DNA of 58,851 bases from contig JAFZWQ010000044.1 of NCBI GenBank assembly GCA_017617235.1, positions 1 through 58,851 on the forward strand, in the 5' to 3' direction. The notes under the pieces were generated by a model. That model was not told the DNA's origin. It saw nothing but the letters and a program-made list of their open reading frames with translations, and searched no databases. Source of the DNA: Bacteroidaceae bacterium (GTDB lineage: Bacteria; Bacteroidota; Bacteroidia; Bacteroidales; Bacteroidaceae). Both the position numbers and the translations under genes were made by a program. The first letter of the stretch is position 1. Every line of letters starts with the position of its first letter. Shown here one piece after another: positions 7,405 to 15,492 of the stretch.

Positions 7405-9069
7405 TCACTTATTTGTTATATTGCTTTTCTTCTTTGTCAGATGCAACGTCTGGGTGCAGTAGTCGATGACGGCCTCGCGGTGGGTGATGAACAGCAGGGT
7501 CTGTTCAGGGCGGAGATATTCCGACAGGTTCTTCAGCAGACGGGCCTCTGTCTCGTTGTCCAGTGCAGAGGTGGCCTCGTCCAACAGCAGGATGCTGCCC
7601 TTGCGCAACAAGGCGCGGGCGATGCAGACACGTTGAGCCTGACCCTGACTGAGTCCGGCATTGTCTTCGCCCAACGGGGTGTCGATGCCATCCGGCAGTT
7701 CCATTACGAAATCGGCGCAGGCTATTTTCAGCACTTCGCGCATCTCGTCTTCCGTTGCCTTCGGATCTCCCAACAGCAGGTTGTTGCGGATGGTTCCGGA
7801 AAACAGCGTGTTGCCCTGTGGCACATACACCAGGTTGCAGCGCGTGAGTGGGGAGATGCGTGACGACTGACCCTCCTTGTTGTATATCTCTGCCGTTCCC
7901 TCGGTGGGTCGCAACAGGGCCAGGATGATGCGTATGAGTGTGGTCTTGCCCGCACCCGTTTCGCCCAGGATGGCTGTGCGGCTGCCCGGCGGGAAATCGT
8001 AGGAGAAGTCCTCCAGAATGTCTCTGCTCGTTGCCCAGTAGCGGAAGGTGACATGATTCAGTCGAAGGCCGGCACCATCGGGATAGCGGATGGGCTTGCC
8101 CTCTTCCTCCATGGGTGCATCTTCCAGTTCCATCAGTCGCTCACCTGCCGTGAAGGAGCTGATGATGACGGGTATGAATCTTATCATTTCGCGGAAGGGG
8201 CCCTGAATCTGTCCTACCAACTGGATGTAGGCAATCATCATGCCGTAGGTGATGAGTCCGTCGTGCAAACGGTTCACACCCCACAGGAAGGTTACCAGAT
8301 AACCTGTGGCAAAGCCCATGCTGATGAGTGTGCCGGATACCGACGAGAACACCGTGCGGTGGCGGACCTGACTGCGCAGCTGCATTTGGTAGCGGGCCAG
8401 GATTCGGGCCATCATCTTGATGCGTCCCAGGGTCTTCAGCACCACGCGATGCAGGATGCTTTCCTGCAGCAGACTCTGTATGGCACTGTCCGTCTTACGG
8501 ATTTCCCTTGTCAGACGTCTCATCCTGTTTACATACATGCGGCTGAACGCTATGAAGATGGGCACAATGGCTATAATCATGCACGCCAGCTTGGGGTCCA
8601 TGGTGAACATGAACAGGAAGGCGCCACCCAGACGGGTGAGCACGCTGAATACGGAAGGAATGGTTTCTGTTACCGTATTCGTTACGTCGTTCACATCGCG
8701 TATCAGTCGGTTCAGGATGTCACCGCTGTGATAGGCCTCGCGACCTGTCCATTCGTTCTTCAGCAGACGGTGGAACAGGTGTAGCTGCATCTGGTTCTGG
8801 GCCTTTACACCCAGCAATGCCCCAATCCATTTACGGGCGAATCCGATGGTGGTCTGGCACAGGATGATGATGATGAGCAGGTAGGCTGCAGGGCGAATGG
8901 ATTCCTCGCGATGCAGGGTGGCGATGTCGATGCAATGCTTTGTGGCCCATATGAAGGCAAAGTCTATACCCACACACAGAACGCCGATGATGGCGTTCAG
9001 GGTTACTTGCAGGCGCAGACGTTTCAGAATCGTCCAGAACCAACGTATGATGCTTCGGGTATTCTTCAA
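7405..9069 (-). CDS. ABC exporter, fused permease and ATPase
   Basis: This 554-residue half-transporter is of the MsbA/MdlB type. The N-terminal membrane domain has about six helices (residues 15-300, e.g. LNAIIGVLCVGIDFAFIWA). The ATPase domain has Walker A GETGAGKTT (about residues 362-370), a Q-loop, signature LSQGQAQRV (a variant of LSGGQ), Walker B ILLLDEATSAL and the H-loop FITHRE. It would work as a dimer in the inner membrane. It lies 12 nt downstream of nadK and 4 nt upstream of the coiled-coil protein, so all three are probably one operon. The substrate cannot be read from sequence. Confidence 0.9.
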   Translation of the reverse strand: MKNTRSIIRWFWTILKRLRLQVTLNAIIGVLCVGIDFAFIWATKHCIDIATLHREESIRPAAYLLIIIILCQTTIGFARKWIGALLGVKAQNQMQLHLFHRLLKNEWTGREAYHSGDILNRLIRDVNDVTNTVTETIPSVFSVLTRLGGAFLFMFTMDPKLACMIIAIVPIFIAFSRMYVNRMRRLTREIRKTDSAIQSLLQESILHRVVLKTLGRIKMMARILARYQMQLRSQVRHRTVFSSVSGTLISMGFATGYLVTFLWGVNRLHDGLITYGMMIAYIQLVGQIQGPFREMIRFIPVIISSFTAGERLMELEDAPMEEEGKPIRYPDGAGLRLNHVTFRYWATSRDILEDFSYDFPPGSRTAILGETGAGKTTLIRIILALLRPTEGTAEIYNKEGQSSRISPLTRCNLVYVPQGNTLFSGTIRNNLLLGDPKATEDEMREVLKIACADFVMELPDGIDTPLGEDNAGLSQGQAQRVCIARALLRKGSILLLDEATSALDNETEARLLKNLSEYLRPEQTLLFITHREAVIDYCTQTLHLTKKKSNITNK

Positions 9070-9081
9070 TTTCTGCAGCGT

Positions 9082-10008
9082 TTAGTTTTCAATCCGGATA
9101 TCGTTGCCCCACATCAGCTTTTCGCGCAGGGTGCGGAAGAAACTGCTGTTGGGACGCTTCAGAACACTGATGTTGTAGGGAGCGCGACGAATGGTCAGAC
9201 TGGTGTCTTCGCTGCATGTCTCGCTGCGTCCATCGATGGAAACCAGGAAATTGTGGCTGCGGCTCGATACAGACAGCTTGACTTCGGAATGGTCGCACAC
9301 CGTAATGGGGCGCACGTTCAGGCTGTGTGCTGCCACAGGGGTAATGCCCAGCGTGCCGGCATCGGGTGCCATGATGCTGCCTCCCACACTCAGCGCATAG
9401 CCTGTGGAACCCGTGGGGGTGTTGATGATGAGTCCGTCGGCCTGGTACGTCGTCAGGTATTCGCCGTTGATGTCCACACGTATGCTAATCATCGACGAAT
9501 TGTCGCGTTTCAGTACGGCTACCTCGTTCAGTGCATAGGGGTAGGTTCCGGATTTTGAGTTCTGAGTGCTGAGTTCAGAGTTCAGAGTTGCTCCTTGCTC
9601 TTGGAAAATCACTTCCAGTACGGTTCTTTCCTCGAGCCGGTATTCGCCGTTATAGATGCAGTCGATGGTGGAATCAATCTCGTCGCCCGACACATCGGCC
9701 AGGAATCCCATGCGTCCCATGTTGATGCCCACGATGGGGATTTGCTGGTCGCCCACCCGTGTAGCGGTCTGCAGGAAGGTTCCGTCGCCCCCCATGGATA
9801 TGGCAAAGTCGGCCTGGAATCTATTTCCGTCGATGATGCCGGTGGGGTCTACGTTCAATTGTATCTGGGTGGTCAGGTAGTCGTAGAAGGGACGGTCTAT
9901 ATAGACCTCGGCCTGATGGCTTTCCAGACAACCCAACAACTTCTTCACCAATGCCGATTTCTTGGCTTGGTATATGTTTCCAAAGAGTGCAAATCGCAGT
10001 TTGCGCAT
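9082..10008 (-). CDS. nadK: NAD kinase
   Basis: This enzyme of about 308 residues makes NADP from NAD and ATP in the cytoplasm. I chose ATG 10008 (MRKLRFALFGN); the longer open frame runs through the promoter. The MGGDGTFLQTATR motif with the catalytic Asp is at about residues 66-80, GIN-G-R-GFLAD follows, and NTPTGSTGYALSVGG holds the NAD-binding loop. Residues about 138-151 (TLNSELSTQNSKSG) are encoded by a TGAGTTCTGAGTGCTGAG-type repeat that looks like intergenic DNA and is not expected in the family. It sits between EVIFQEQGA and YALNEVAV, probably a surface loop, so the enzyme is likely still functional. Confidence 0.93.
   Translation of the reverse strand: MRKLRFALFGNIYQAKKSALVKKLLGCLESHQAEVYIDRPFYDYLTTQIQLNVDPTGIIDGNRFQADFAISMGGDGTFLQTATRVGDQQIPIVGINMGRMGFLADVSGDEIDSTIDCIYNGEYRLEERTVLEVIFQEQGATLNSELSTQNSKSGTYPYALNEVAVLKRDNSSMISIRVDINGEYLTTYQADGLIINTPTGSTGYALSVGGSIMAPDAGTLGITPVAAHSLNVRPITVCDHSEVKLSVSSRSHNFLVSIDGRSETCSEDTSLTIRRAPYNISVLKRPNSSFFRTLREKLMWGNDIRIEN
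9554..9592. repeat. GAGTTCAGA/TGAGTTCTGA simple repeat inside nadK
   Basis: Imperfect units (TTTTGAGTTCTGAGTGCTG, then AGTTCAGAGTTCAGAGTT) sit within the nadK frame, in frame and without a stop on the coding strand. They encode a polar Ser/Thr/Asn loop. Confidence 0.75.
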
Positions 10009-10030
10009 AATTAATCTACTATATTTGGTG

Positions 10031-10058
10031 CAAAGATACGGATTTTTGCTTAACTTTG
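10031..10058. promoter_or_regulatory. Divergent -7 boxes between nadK and pdxJ
   Basis: CAAAGATA at 10031-10038 is TATCTTTG on the minus strand (towards nadK). TAACTTTG at 10051-10058 is on the plus strand (towards pdxJ). Both match TAnnTTTG. The -33 boxes are weak or off-spaced, so exact starts are uncertain. Confidence 0.55.
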
Positions 10059-10087
10059 TGGCAAGATATGGTAAAAAGTGTTGATTA

Positions 10088-10810
10088 ATGACGAAACTAA
10101 GTGTAAATATCAATAAGATTGCGACCATACGCAATGCGCGTGGCGGCGATAATCCCAATGTCGTACGTGTGGCATTGGATTGCGAACGATTTGGTGCGCA
10201 GGGCATTACCGTTCATCCTCGTCCAGACGAGCGCCACATCCGTCGTCAGGACGTTTTTGACCTGCGTCCGCGCCTTACTACCGAATTCAACATCGAGGGC
10301 TATCCATCGCCCCAATTTATGGATTTGGTCCTGCAGGTGGTGCCCACACAGGTAACTCTGGTGCCGGACAGCCCTGACCAGATTACCAGTAACCACGGGT
10401 GGGACACACGCACCCATCTGTCTTTCCTGACGGAGGTTACACAGCGCTTCCACGAGAAGGGCATTAGGGTCAGCATCTTCGTGGATGCCGACGAGGCGAT
10501 GGTGGAATATGCCGCCAAAGCCGGTGCCGACCGTGTGGAACTATATACAGAACCCTATGCCACCCAATATCCGAAGGATAGGGAGGCAGCGATCGAACCC
10601 TTTGTACGTGCCGGAGAACGTGCCAAGCAACTGGGACTGGGACTGAACATGGGTCACGACCTGAGTTTAGAGAACCTGGCCTATATGCACGAGCGCATGC
10701 CCTACGTCGATGAATGCAGCATTGGCCACGCCCTGGTGTGTGATGCCCTGTATCTGGGTCTCGAGGAAACTATCCGTCGCTATCTTGCCTGCCTAAATAA
10801 TGAAAAATGA
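10088..10810 (+). CDS. pdxJ: Pyridoxine 5'-phosphate synthase
   Basis: PdxJ condenses 3-amino-2-oxopropyl phosphate with deoxyxylulose 5-phosphate in the DXP-dependent vitamin B6 pathway. At 240 residues it has the normal length. Motifs include [18 protein letters not shown] at the N-terminus, [21 protein letters not shown], and the C-terminal [15 protein letters not shown] followed by IGHALV. It forms a cytoplasmic TIM-barrel octamer in known relatives. It is transcribed divergently from nadK. Confidence 0.95.
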   Translation: MTKLSVNINKIATIRNARGGDNPNVVRVALDCERFGAQGITVHPRPDERHIRRQDVFDLRPRLTTEFNIEGYPSPQFMDLVLQVVPTQVTLVPDSPDQITSNHGWDTRTHLSFLTEVTQRFHEKGIRVSIFVDADEAMVEYAAKAGADRVELYTEPYATQYPKDREAAIEPFVRAGERAKQLGLGLNMGHDLSLENLAYMHERMPYVDECSIGHALVCDALYLGLEETIRRYLACLNNEK

Positions 10811-10897
10811 AAAGTTAAAAGTGAAAAATTGATACTATTGACTTCAAGATGGATTTACATTTAATTTTTCACTTTTCATTGTTAATTTTTAATTTGA
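10803..10897. repeat. AT-rich inverted repeat after pdxJ
   Basis: AAAAGTGAAAAATT at about 10817-10830 is opposed by AATTTTTCACTTTT at about 10864-10877, with further partly matching flanks. Related AAAAGTGAAAAATTAAAAG tracts follow the C10 peptidase at 3808-3850. Confidence 0.65.
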
Positions 10898-10901
10898 TAA
10901 T

Positions 10902-11459
10902 ATGATTTACACATTTCTTGCCGAAGGCTTCGAGGATATAGAAGCATTGGCTCCCATAGACATCATGCGTCGTGCTGGCTTGCAGGTCGAAACTGTTAGC
11001 ATCACAGACGATTGCGTAGTTCTGACAGCCCATGGTGTGGGCATTGTGGCAGACCGAACGATAGCCGATATTGATTTCGCAGATGCCGATTTGCTGTTCC
11101 TGCCTGGCGGAATGCCGGGTGCCACGAATCTGGATGCCTGTCAGCCCCTGCGTCAGGGAATCCTGCAACACTATCAGGCCGGTCGTCCCGTTGCTGCCAT
11201 TTGTGCTGCTCCGTTGGTGCTGGGTCATCTGGGACTGCTGGAAGGCAAGAAGGCTACCTGCTATCCAGGCTTCGAAACCGAGCTGAAAGGTGCCACATAT
11301 ACTGCCTCGCTGGTCGAGCAGGATGGACAGGTTATTACCGGCAAGGGACCTGGTGCCGCTATGGAGCTGGGTTACGTGTTGGTGGAGCGTCTGAAGGATA
11401 AACAGACTGCTGAAGCTTTACGCGAAGGTATGATGTACAACTTCTTGATGAACAATTAA
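10902..11459 (+). CDS. DJ-1/ThiJ/PfpI family protein (YajL-like)
   Basis: This 185-residue cytoplasmic protein belongs to the DJ-1 clan. [20 protein letters not shown] at residues 6-25 carries the conserved Glu. [14 protein letters not shown] is followed by [16 protein letters not shown] with the nucleophilic-elbow Cys at about residue 104. Known relatives act in stress protection, deglycation or chaperoning; older annotations as a thiamine enzyme are unsupported. It lies between pdxJ and ispD, same strand, separated by repeats. Confidence 0.9.
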   Translation: MIYTFLAEGFEDIEALAPIDIMRRAGLQVETVSITDDCVVLTAHGVGIVADRTIADIDFADADLLFLPGGMPGATNLDACQPLRQGILQHYQAGRPVAAICAAPLVLGHLGLLEGKKATCYPGFETELKGATYTASLVEQDGQVITGKGPGAAMELGYVLVERLKDKQTAEALREGMMYNFLMNN

Positions 11460-11482
11460 TTGTTAATTGTGAATTGTTCATT

Positions 11483-12160
11483 ATGAATTATATAATAGTA
11501 GTTGCTGGTGGAAAGGGCCTGCGAATGGGTGGAGACATACCCAAGCAGTTCCTGCCAGTTGGTGGTGAACCTGTGCTGATGCGCACATTGCGTGTCTTCC
11601 ACGAGGCCGATGAAGACATGAGGATTATTCTGGTCCTCCCCGCTGACCAACAGGAATACTGGCAACAGTTGTGTCGCGAATATCACTTCACGCTGTCGCA
11701 TCAGGTGGCAACTGGTGGCGAGACGCGCTTCCACAGCGTACAAAACGGACTGGCTCTGGTGCCCGACGATGCCGATGGAGTAGTGGGTGTGCACGATGGA
11801 GTGCGTCCCTTCGTATCTGTCGAGGTTATTCGTCGATGCTACGAGGGAGCTCGTCAGCATGGGGCTGTAGTGCCTGTTGTTCCTGTGGTGGAGACGGTAC
11901 GGCAGCTATTACCAGAGGGCGATAGCCTGACGGTGGACCGCAACCAGTATCGACTGGTACAGACCCCGCAGACGTTTCGCATCCCCCTCTTGAAAGAGGC
12001 TTTTCAACAGCCCTATCAGCCCGCCTTTACCGACGATGCATCGGTGGTGGAGGCACTGGGTTACCGCATTGCGCTGGTCGAGGGAAATCGCGAGAACATC
12101 AAACTCACCACCCCCTCCGACATCCGCTTCGCTGAATCCCTCCTAACTTGCAACTCGTAG
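11483..12160 (+). CDS. ispD: 2-C-methyl-D-erythritol 4-phosphate cytidylyltransferase
   Basis: IspD makes CDP-methylerythritol in the MEP isoprenoid pathway. The nucleotide-binding loop is [19 protein letters not shown] at residues 5-23. [10 protein letters not shown] and [13 protein letters not shown] are the expected metal and substrate segments, and [12 protein letters not shown] with KLTTPSDI complete the family pattern. I chose ATG 11483 ([10 protein letters not shown]). A (T)TAATTG(T/G) repeat tract sits directly before the start. The TGA/TAG region ends 9 nt before recG, so the two are likely cotranscribed. Confidence 0.94.
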   Translation: MNYIIVVAGGKGLRMGGDIPKQFLPVGGEPVLMRTLRVFHEADEDMRIILVLPADQQEYWQQLCREYHFTLSHQVATGGETRFHSVQNGLALVPDDADGVVGVHDGVRPFVSVEVIRRCYEGARQHGAVVPVVPVVETVRQLLPEGDSLTVDRNQYRLVQTPQTFRIPLLKEAFQQPYQPAFTDDASVVEALGYRIALVEGNRENIKLTTPSDIRFAESLLTCNS

Positions 12161-12169
12161 CTCTATAAG

Positions 12170-14263
12170 ATGAATGTTCTCGACTATCCCGTGACGTATT
12201 TGTCCAATGTGGGACCGGCAAGGGCCAAACAGCTTGCCGACGGGATGGGCGTACGTACCTATGGTGACCTTATCCAGCAGTTTCCTTCGAAACATATCGA
12301 CCGCAGCCGTTTTTATTACAGCTACGAACTGACGACGGAAATGCCCTATGTACAGATGCGGGGGCAGATACTGAGTTTCGAGGAGGAAGGGTTTGGACGC
12401 AAACGTCGCATCGTAGGACATTTCTCGGACGGGCACGGCATTGTGGACCTGGTGTGGTTCAACGGGTTGCAGTATGTGGAAAAGACCTATAAACTGCTTA
12501 CGGATTATGTGGTGTTTGGTAAACCAACGCTGTTTCGTGACCGTTTCAATATTACGCATCCCGAGATAGAAAGTGCCGATAAATTCAGCATTTCATCCGT
12601 GGGTCTTCGTCCCTATTACAGCGTGCCTGAAAAGCTTCAGAAACGAGGTATCAACTCGCGCATGATGGAGCAATGGGTACGAACTGTTTTCCGTCTCATC
12701 CACGAGCCGTTGGCGGAAACCTTACCTGAATACATGCTACGGGAATTGCGCCTGATGTCGCGCGACGAAGCCATTCGCGCTATGCACTATCCCCAGAGTG
12801 CTGAACATCTGAGCAGGGCTACTTATCGCCTGAAGTTCGAGGAACTGTTCTTTATCCAACTGAATATATTGAGGTATGCCCGCGAACGCAATCGTCGATT
12901 TGCGGGATACGTGTTCCCCGTGGTGGGCGATTTGTTCAACGATTTCTACTATCATCACCTGCCGTTCCCACTGACGGAGGCACAGAAACGTGTTATCCGC
13001 GAGATTCGTCAGGACACGCAGATGGGGCGCCAGATGAACCGATTGTTGCAGGGCGATGTGGGCAGCGGAAAGACGTTGGTGGCGCTGATGTCTATGCTCA
13101 TTGCTCTGGACAACGGGTTCCAAACCTGCATCATGGCCCCCACGGAGATTTTGGCCGAGCAGCATCTCGACACCTTCCGTCAGTTCTTGGGGGATATGCC
13201 AGTCAGGGTGGAACTGCTCACGTCCACCGTTAAGGGCAAGCGGCGACAGGCTATACTGCAGGGGCTGCAGACGGGTGAGGTGCAGATACTGGTTGGCACC
13301 CATGCCGTTATCGAGGACAATGTTACTTTCCGTCGGCTGGGATTTGTTGTTATCGACGAACAGCACCGTTTCGGCGTTGCCCAGCGTGCCAAACTGTGGA
13401 ACAAAGGACAGACCGTTCCGCATGTACTGGTGATGACGGCAACGCCCATTCCCCGTACCCTGGCTATGACCGTATATGGTGACCTTGATGTGTCCGTTAT
13501 CGACGAGCTGCCGCCTGGCCGCAAACCCATCCAGACCATACACCATTTCGAAAACCGACGGCAGGAGCTCTACAAAGGGTTGCGTCAGCAAATCAGTCTG
13601 GGACGTCAGGCCTACATCGTTTATCCCCTCATCAAGGAAAGTGAGAAGATGGATTTGCAGAACTTAGAAGAGGGTTATCGCGAATTCTGTAAGGCTTTCC
13701 CTGACCTAAACATCAGCATGGTGCATGGCAAGATGAAACCTGCTGACAAGGACAGGGAAATGGACCGCTTTGTGCGTGGAGAAACACAAATCCTTATGGC
13801 TACTACCGTTATCGAGGTGGGTGTCAACGTTCCCAACGCTTCCGTAATGGCCATCATGAATGCCGAACGCTTCGGATTGGCACAGTTGCACCAGTTGCGA
13901 GGCAGGGTAGGACGTGGTGCCGACCAGAGCTACTGTATTCTGGTTACCAGTTTCAAACTGTCTGGCGACACCCAGCGTCGCATCCAGATTATGTGCGATA
14001 CCAACGATGGATTCGAGATTGCCGAGGCCGATATGCGTCTGCGTGGACCTGGTGACCTGGAAGGAACACAGCAGAGCGGCATTCCTTTCGACCTGCACAT
14101 TGCCAACTTGGCACGCGACGGACAGGTGGTTCAGTTGGCACGCGATGTGGCTCGTCGTATTCTCGACAGCGATCCCGATGGTCAGCGTCCTGAACACCAG
14201 ACGATGTGGGCTGCTCTTTCCGACCTGAACAAACGCACCGTCGACTGGTCCTCCATCTCTTGA
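12170..14263 (+). CDS. recG: ATP-dependent DNA helicase RecG
   Basis: RecG remodels stalled forks and Holliday junctions. At 697 residues it has the expected length. The N-terminal wedge/OB region (MRGQILSFEEEGFGRKR) comes first. The helicase motifs are LLQGDVGSGKTLVALM (motif I), APTEILAEQH (Ia), VVIDEQHRFGVAQR (DEQH, II), MTATPIPRTLAM (III), TTVIEVGVNVPNAS (V) and QLRGRVGRG (VI). The C-terminal RecG segment DMRLRGPGDLEGTQQSG is present. It follows ispD closely. The protein is cytoplasmic. Confidence 0.96.
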   Translation: MNVLDYPVTYLSNVGPARAKQLADGMGVRTYGDLIQQFPSKHIDRSRFYYSYELTTEMPYVQMRGQILSFEEEGFGRKRRIVGHFSDGHGIVDLVWFNGLQYVEKTYKLLTDYVVFGKPTLFRDRFNITHPEIESADKFSISSVGLRPYYSVPEKLQKRGINSRMMEQWVRTVFRLIHEPLAETLPEYMLRELRLMSRDEAIRAMHYPQSAEHLSRATYRLKFEELFFIQLNILRYARERNRRFAGYVFPVVGDLFNDFYYHHLPFPLTEAQKRVIREIRQDTQMGRQMNRLLQGDVGSGKTLVALMSMLIALDNGFQTCIMAPTEILAEQHLDTFRQFLGDMPVRVELLTSTVKGKRRQAILQGLQTGEVQILVGTHAVIEDNVTFRRLGFVVIDEQHRFGVAQRAKLWNKGQTVPHVLVMTATPIPRTLAMTVYGDLDVSVIDELPPGRKPIQTIHHFENRRQELYKGLRQQISLGRQAYIVYPLIKESEKMDLQNLEEGYREFCKAFPDLNISMVHGKMKPADKDREMDRFVRGETQILMATTVIEVGVNVPNASVMAIMNAERFGLAQLHQLRGRVGRGADQSYCILVTSFKLSGDTQRRIQIMCDTNDGFEIAEADMRLRGPGDLEGTQQSGIPFDLHIANLARDGQVVQLARDVARRILDSDPDGQRPEHQTMWAALSDLNKRTVDWSSIS

Positions 14264-14310
14264 TGCTTCCTTTTTACTTCCTTGTTATAGCTCCAAATTG
14301 CTCACTTATT

Positions 14311-14335
14311 CTTGCTCCACTTTGTTACGCAAGCG
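14311..14335. repeat. CTTGCTCC...GCAAGCG hairpin repeat
   Basis: CTTGCTCCACTTTGTTACGC followed by AAGCG forms a CTTGC/GCAAG stem. Near-identical copies lie at about 46760, 46847 and 46885. This one sits between recG and the SRP RNA promoter repeat. Confidence 0.7.
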
Positions 14336-14359
14336 TAGGCCTTTGGCCGTCCGATTACG

Positions 14360-14458
14360 TACCTTTGACCTACTTTGCAAGTCGAAGTTTGGCTGCATCT
14401 CGGAAAAAATTAAATTTTTATTTGTTTTTTCGCTCGATTTGCACTAACTTTGCAGCCG
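14360..14458 (+). promoter_or_regulatory. Promoter module of the SRP RNA, duplicated upstream of infC
   Basis: TTTG at 14421-14424, a 20-nt spacer and TAACTTTG at 14445-14452 form a near-perfect Bacteroidetes promoter. It ends 12 nt before the predicted SRP RNA 5' end. The whole stretch, including a GACCTACTT...GTCGAAGTT segment further upstream, is about 90% identical to 57536-57633 in front of infC. Confidence 0.8.
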
Positions 14459-14463
14459 CAAAA

Positions 14464-14561
14464 TGGGAAAGTCCCGTACGGCATGCTCCCTTGGAATCCC
14501 CCAGGGCTTGACCGCAGCAAGGGTACTCGGTTGTAGCGGCGCGATGCGGCAAGCTTTCCCA
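14464..14561 (+). ncRNA. ffs: Signal recognition particle RNA (small bacterial type)
   Basis: The RNA is about 98 nt. The ends pair: TGGGAAAG at 14464-14471 with CTTTCCCA at 14554-14561. An internal hairpin follows, with the apical SRP-like segment CCCCCAGGG...GACCGCAGCAAGGG at about 14509-14542 (compare the GGUCAGG...GCAGC loop of 4.5S RNA). It binds Ffh for cotranslational membrane targeting. A strong promoter lies just upstream, and tRNA-Thr follows 3 nt later, so the two may share a transcript. Bounds are from the terminal helix. Confidence 0.8.
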
Positions 14562-14564
14562 CCC

Positions 14565-14638
14565 GCCTCTTTAGCTCAGTTGGCCAGAGCACGTGATTTG
14601 TAATCTCGGGGTCGTTGGTTCGAATCCGACAAGAGGCT
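14565..14638 (+). tRNA. tRNA-Thr (anticodon TGT)
   Basis: The acceptor arms GCCTCTT and AAGAGGC pair fully, and the discriminator is T at 14638. The anticodon loop TTTGTAA gives TGT, reading ACA and probably other Thr codons. The T arm GTTGG-TTCGAAT-CCGAC is intact. The anticodon stem has one T-T mismatch (CGTGA/TCTCG). CCA is not encoded. Confidence 0.93.
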
Positions 14639-14733
14639 CAAAGAAAAAGTCCTTGGATGGCATAGAAACTTGTTTCAAATGACAGCTGAGGATTTTTTGT
14701 TTGAAAGTCTGCCGCCGGCAGGCTTTACGGATA

Positions 14734-14756
14734 TTCAATCCGACAAGAGGCTCAAA
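14734..14756 (+). repeat. Duplicate of the tRNA-Thr 3' end
   Basis: AATCCGACAAGAGGCTCAAA at 14737-14756 is a perfect 20-nt copy of 14623-14642, which covers the tRNA T-arm and acceptor strand plus 4 nt beyond it. The copies are 114 bp apart. The second lies just before the next gene's ATG. Confidence 0.85.
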
Positions 14757-14757
14757 A

Positions 14758-15456
14758 ATGGATAAACATTATAACCCTGCCATTTCGAGATGTCTGCAAA
14801 ATTTTGCGGAACAACGGGATTGGCAGGGTTTACTGTTGTATTTGGACGGCCTTTCGAATGCCCAGTTCCGCACAGCAGGTTACATGTTGGGTGAACGCAC
14901 GATACCTGAGTTGGACGAACCAGATATGTGGGCCCTGATTTCGTCATTGGTGGCACACAACGCCAAAGCTTTCCTTGTGACGATGATGAAGGCGGTGGCT
15001 GTTCGATTAAAGCTTGGGACGCTGTCGCTGCGTTCATCTGGTTCGCGTGCATTCTTTGCTATGGTTTGCAACAATGAGGTGGACCGACAGAAGGTGCTGA
15101 CGGAACTGCTGCCCGTGGTGGAAAGTCCGGAGGATGTGTCCTGGTTGCTTGGAAAACTGGGTGTAGAAGAAGGTAGAGAACGACTTGCCGCGTTGTTGCG
15201 TGTGCAAACAACAGCTGCCAACTATGCCCTGTTTCGCACCCTGCATTATATAGAACACGAGCGTCCGCTGCTTGTGCGCACAGCCCGTTTCCTGATGCAA
15301 CGGGGAGATGCGATGGGATTCAACCTTGCCAGTTTGATAAAGACATATTACGGGCTCGACGAGGTAACGGGGACATTCTCGCTCCACATCGAGCCCTATG
15401 AACTGGCGCGCCTGTCCAACAGCTACGAGGCTTTCCGCCGCGCCATGTTATTGTAG
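14758..15456 (+). CDS. Conserved-looking hypothetical protein (helical)
   Basis: This soluble protein of about 232 residues has no signal peptide and is mostly helical, with Leu/Ala-rich segments (LLLYLDGLSNAQ, LWALISSLVAHN-like, RERLAALLRVQT). I do not recognise its family. I chose ATG 14758 (MDKHYNPAISRCL) because the upstream extension would be translated from the duplicated tRNA tail. It lies downstream of the tRNA and convergent with mutS2, separated by only 36 nt. The two are not an operon. No function is proposed. Confidence 0.7.
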   Translation: MDKHYNPAISRCLQNFAEQRDWQGLLLYLDGLSNAQFRTAGYMLGERTIPELDEPDMWALISSLVAHNAKAFLVTMMKAVAVRLKLGTLSLRSSGSRAFFAMVCNNEVDRQKVLTELLPVVESPEDVSWLLGKLGVEEGRERLAALLRVQTTAANYALFRTLHYIEHERPLLVRTARFLMQRGDAMGFNLASLIKTYYGLDEVTGTFSLHIEPYELARLSNSYEAFRRAMLL

Positions 15457-15492
15457 GTTATTAAGCTACTAAGCTACTAACCTTCTAAGCAA

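Noticed and set aside
14701-14757. Upstream extension of the hypothetical gene at 14758
   Set aside because: It would translate the duplicated tRNA tail; the ATG at 14758 is the simpler start.
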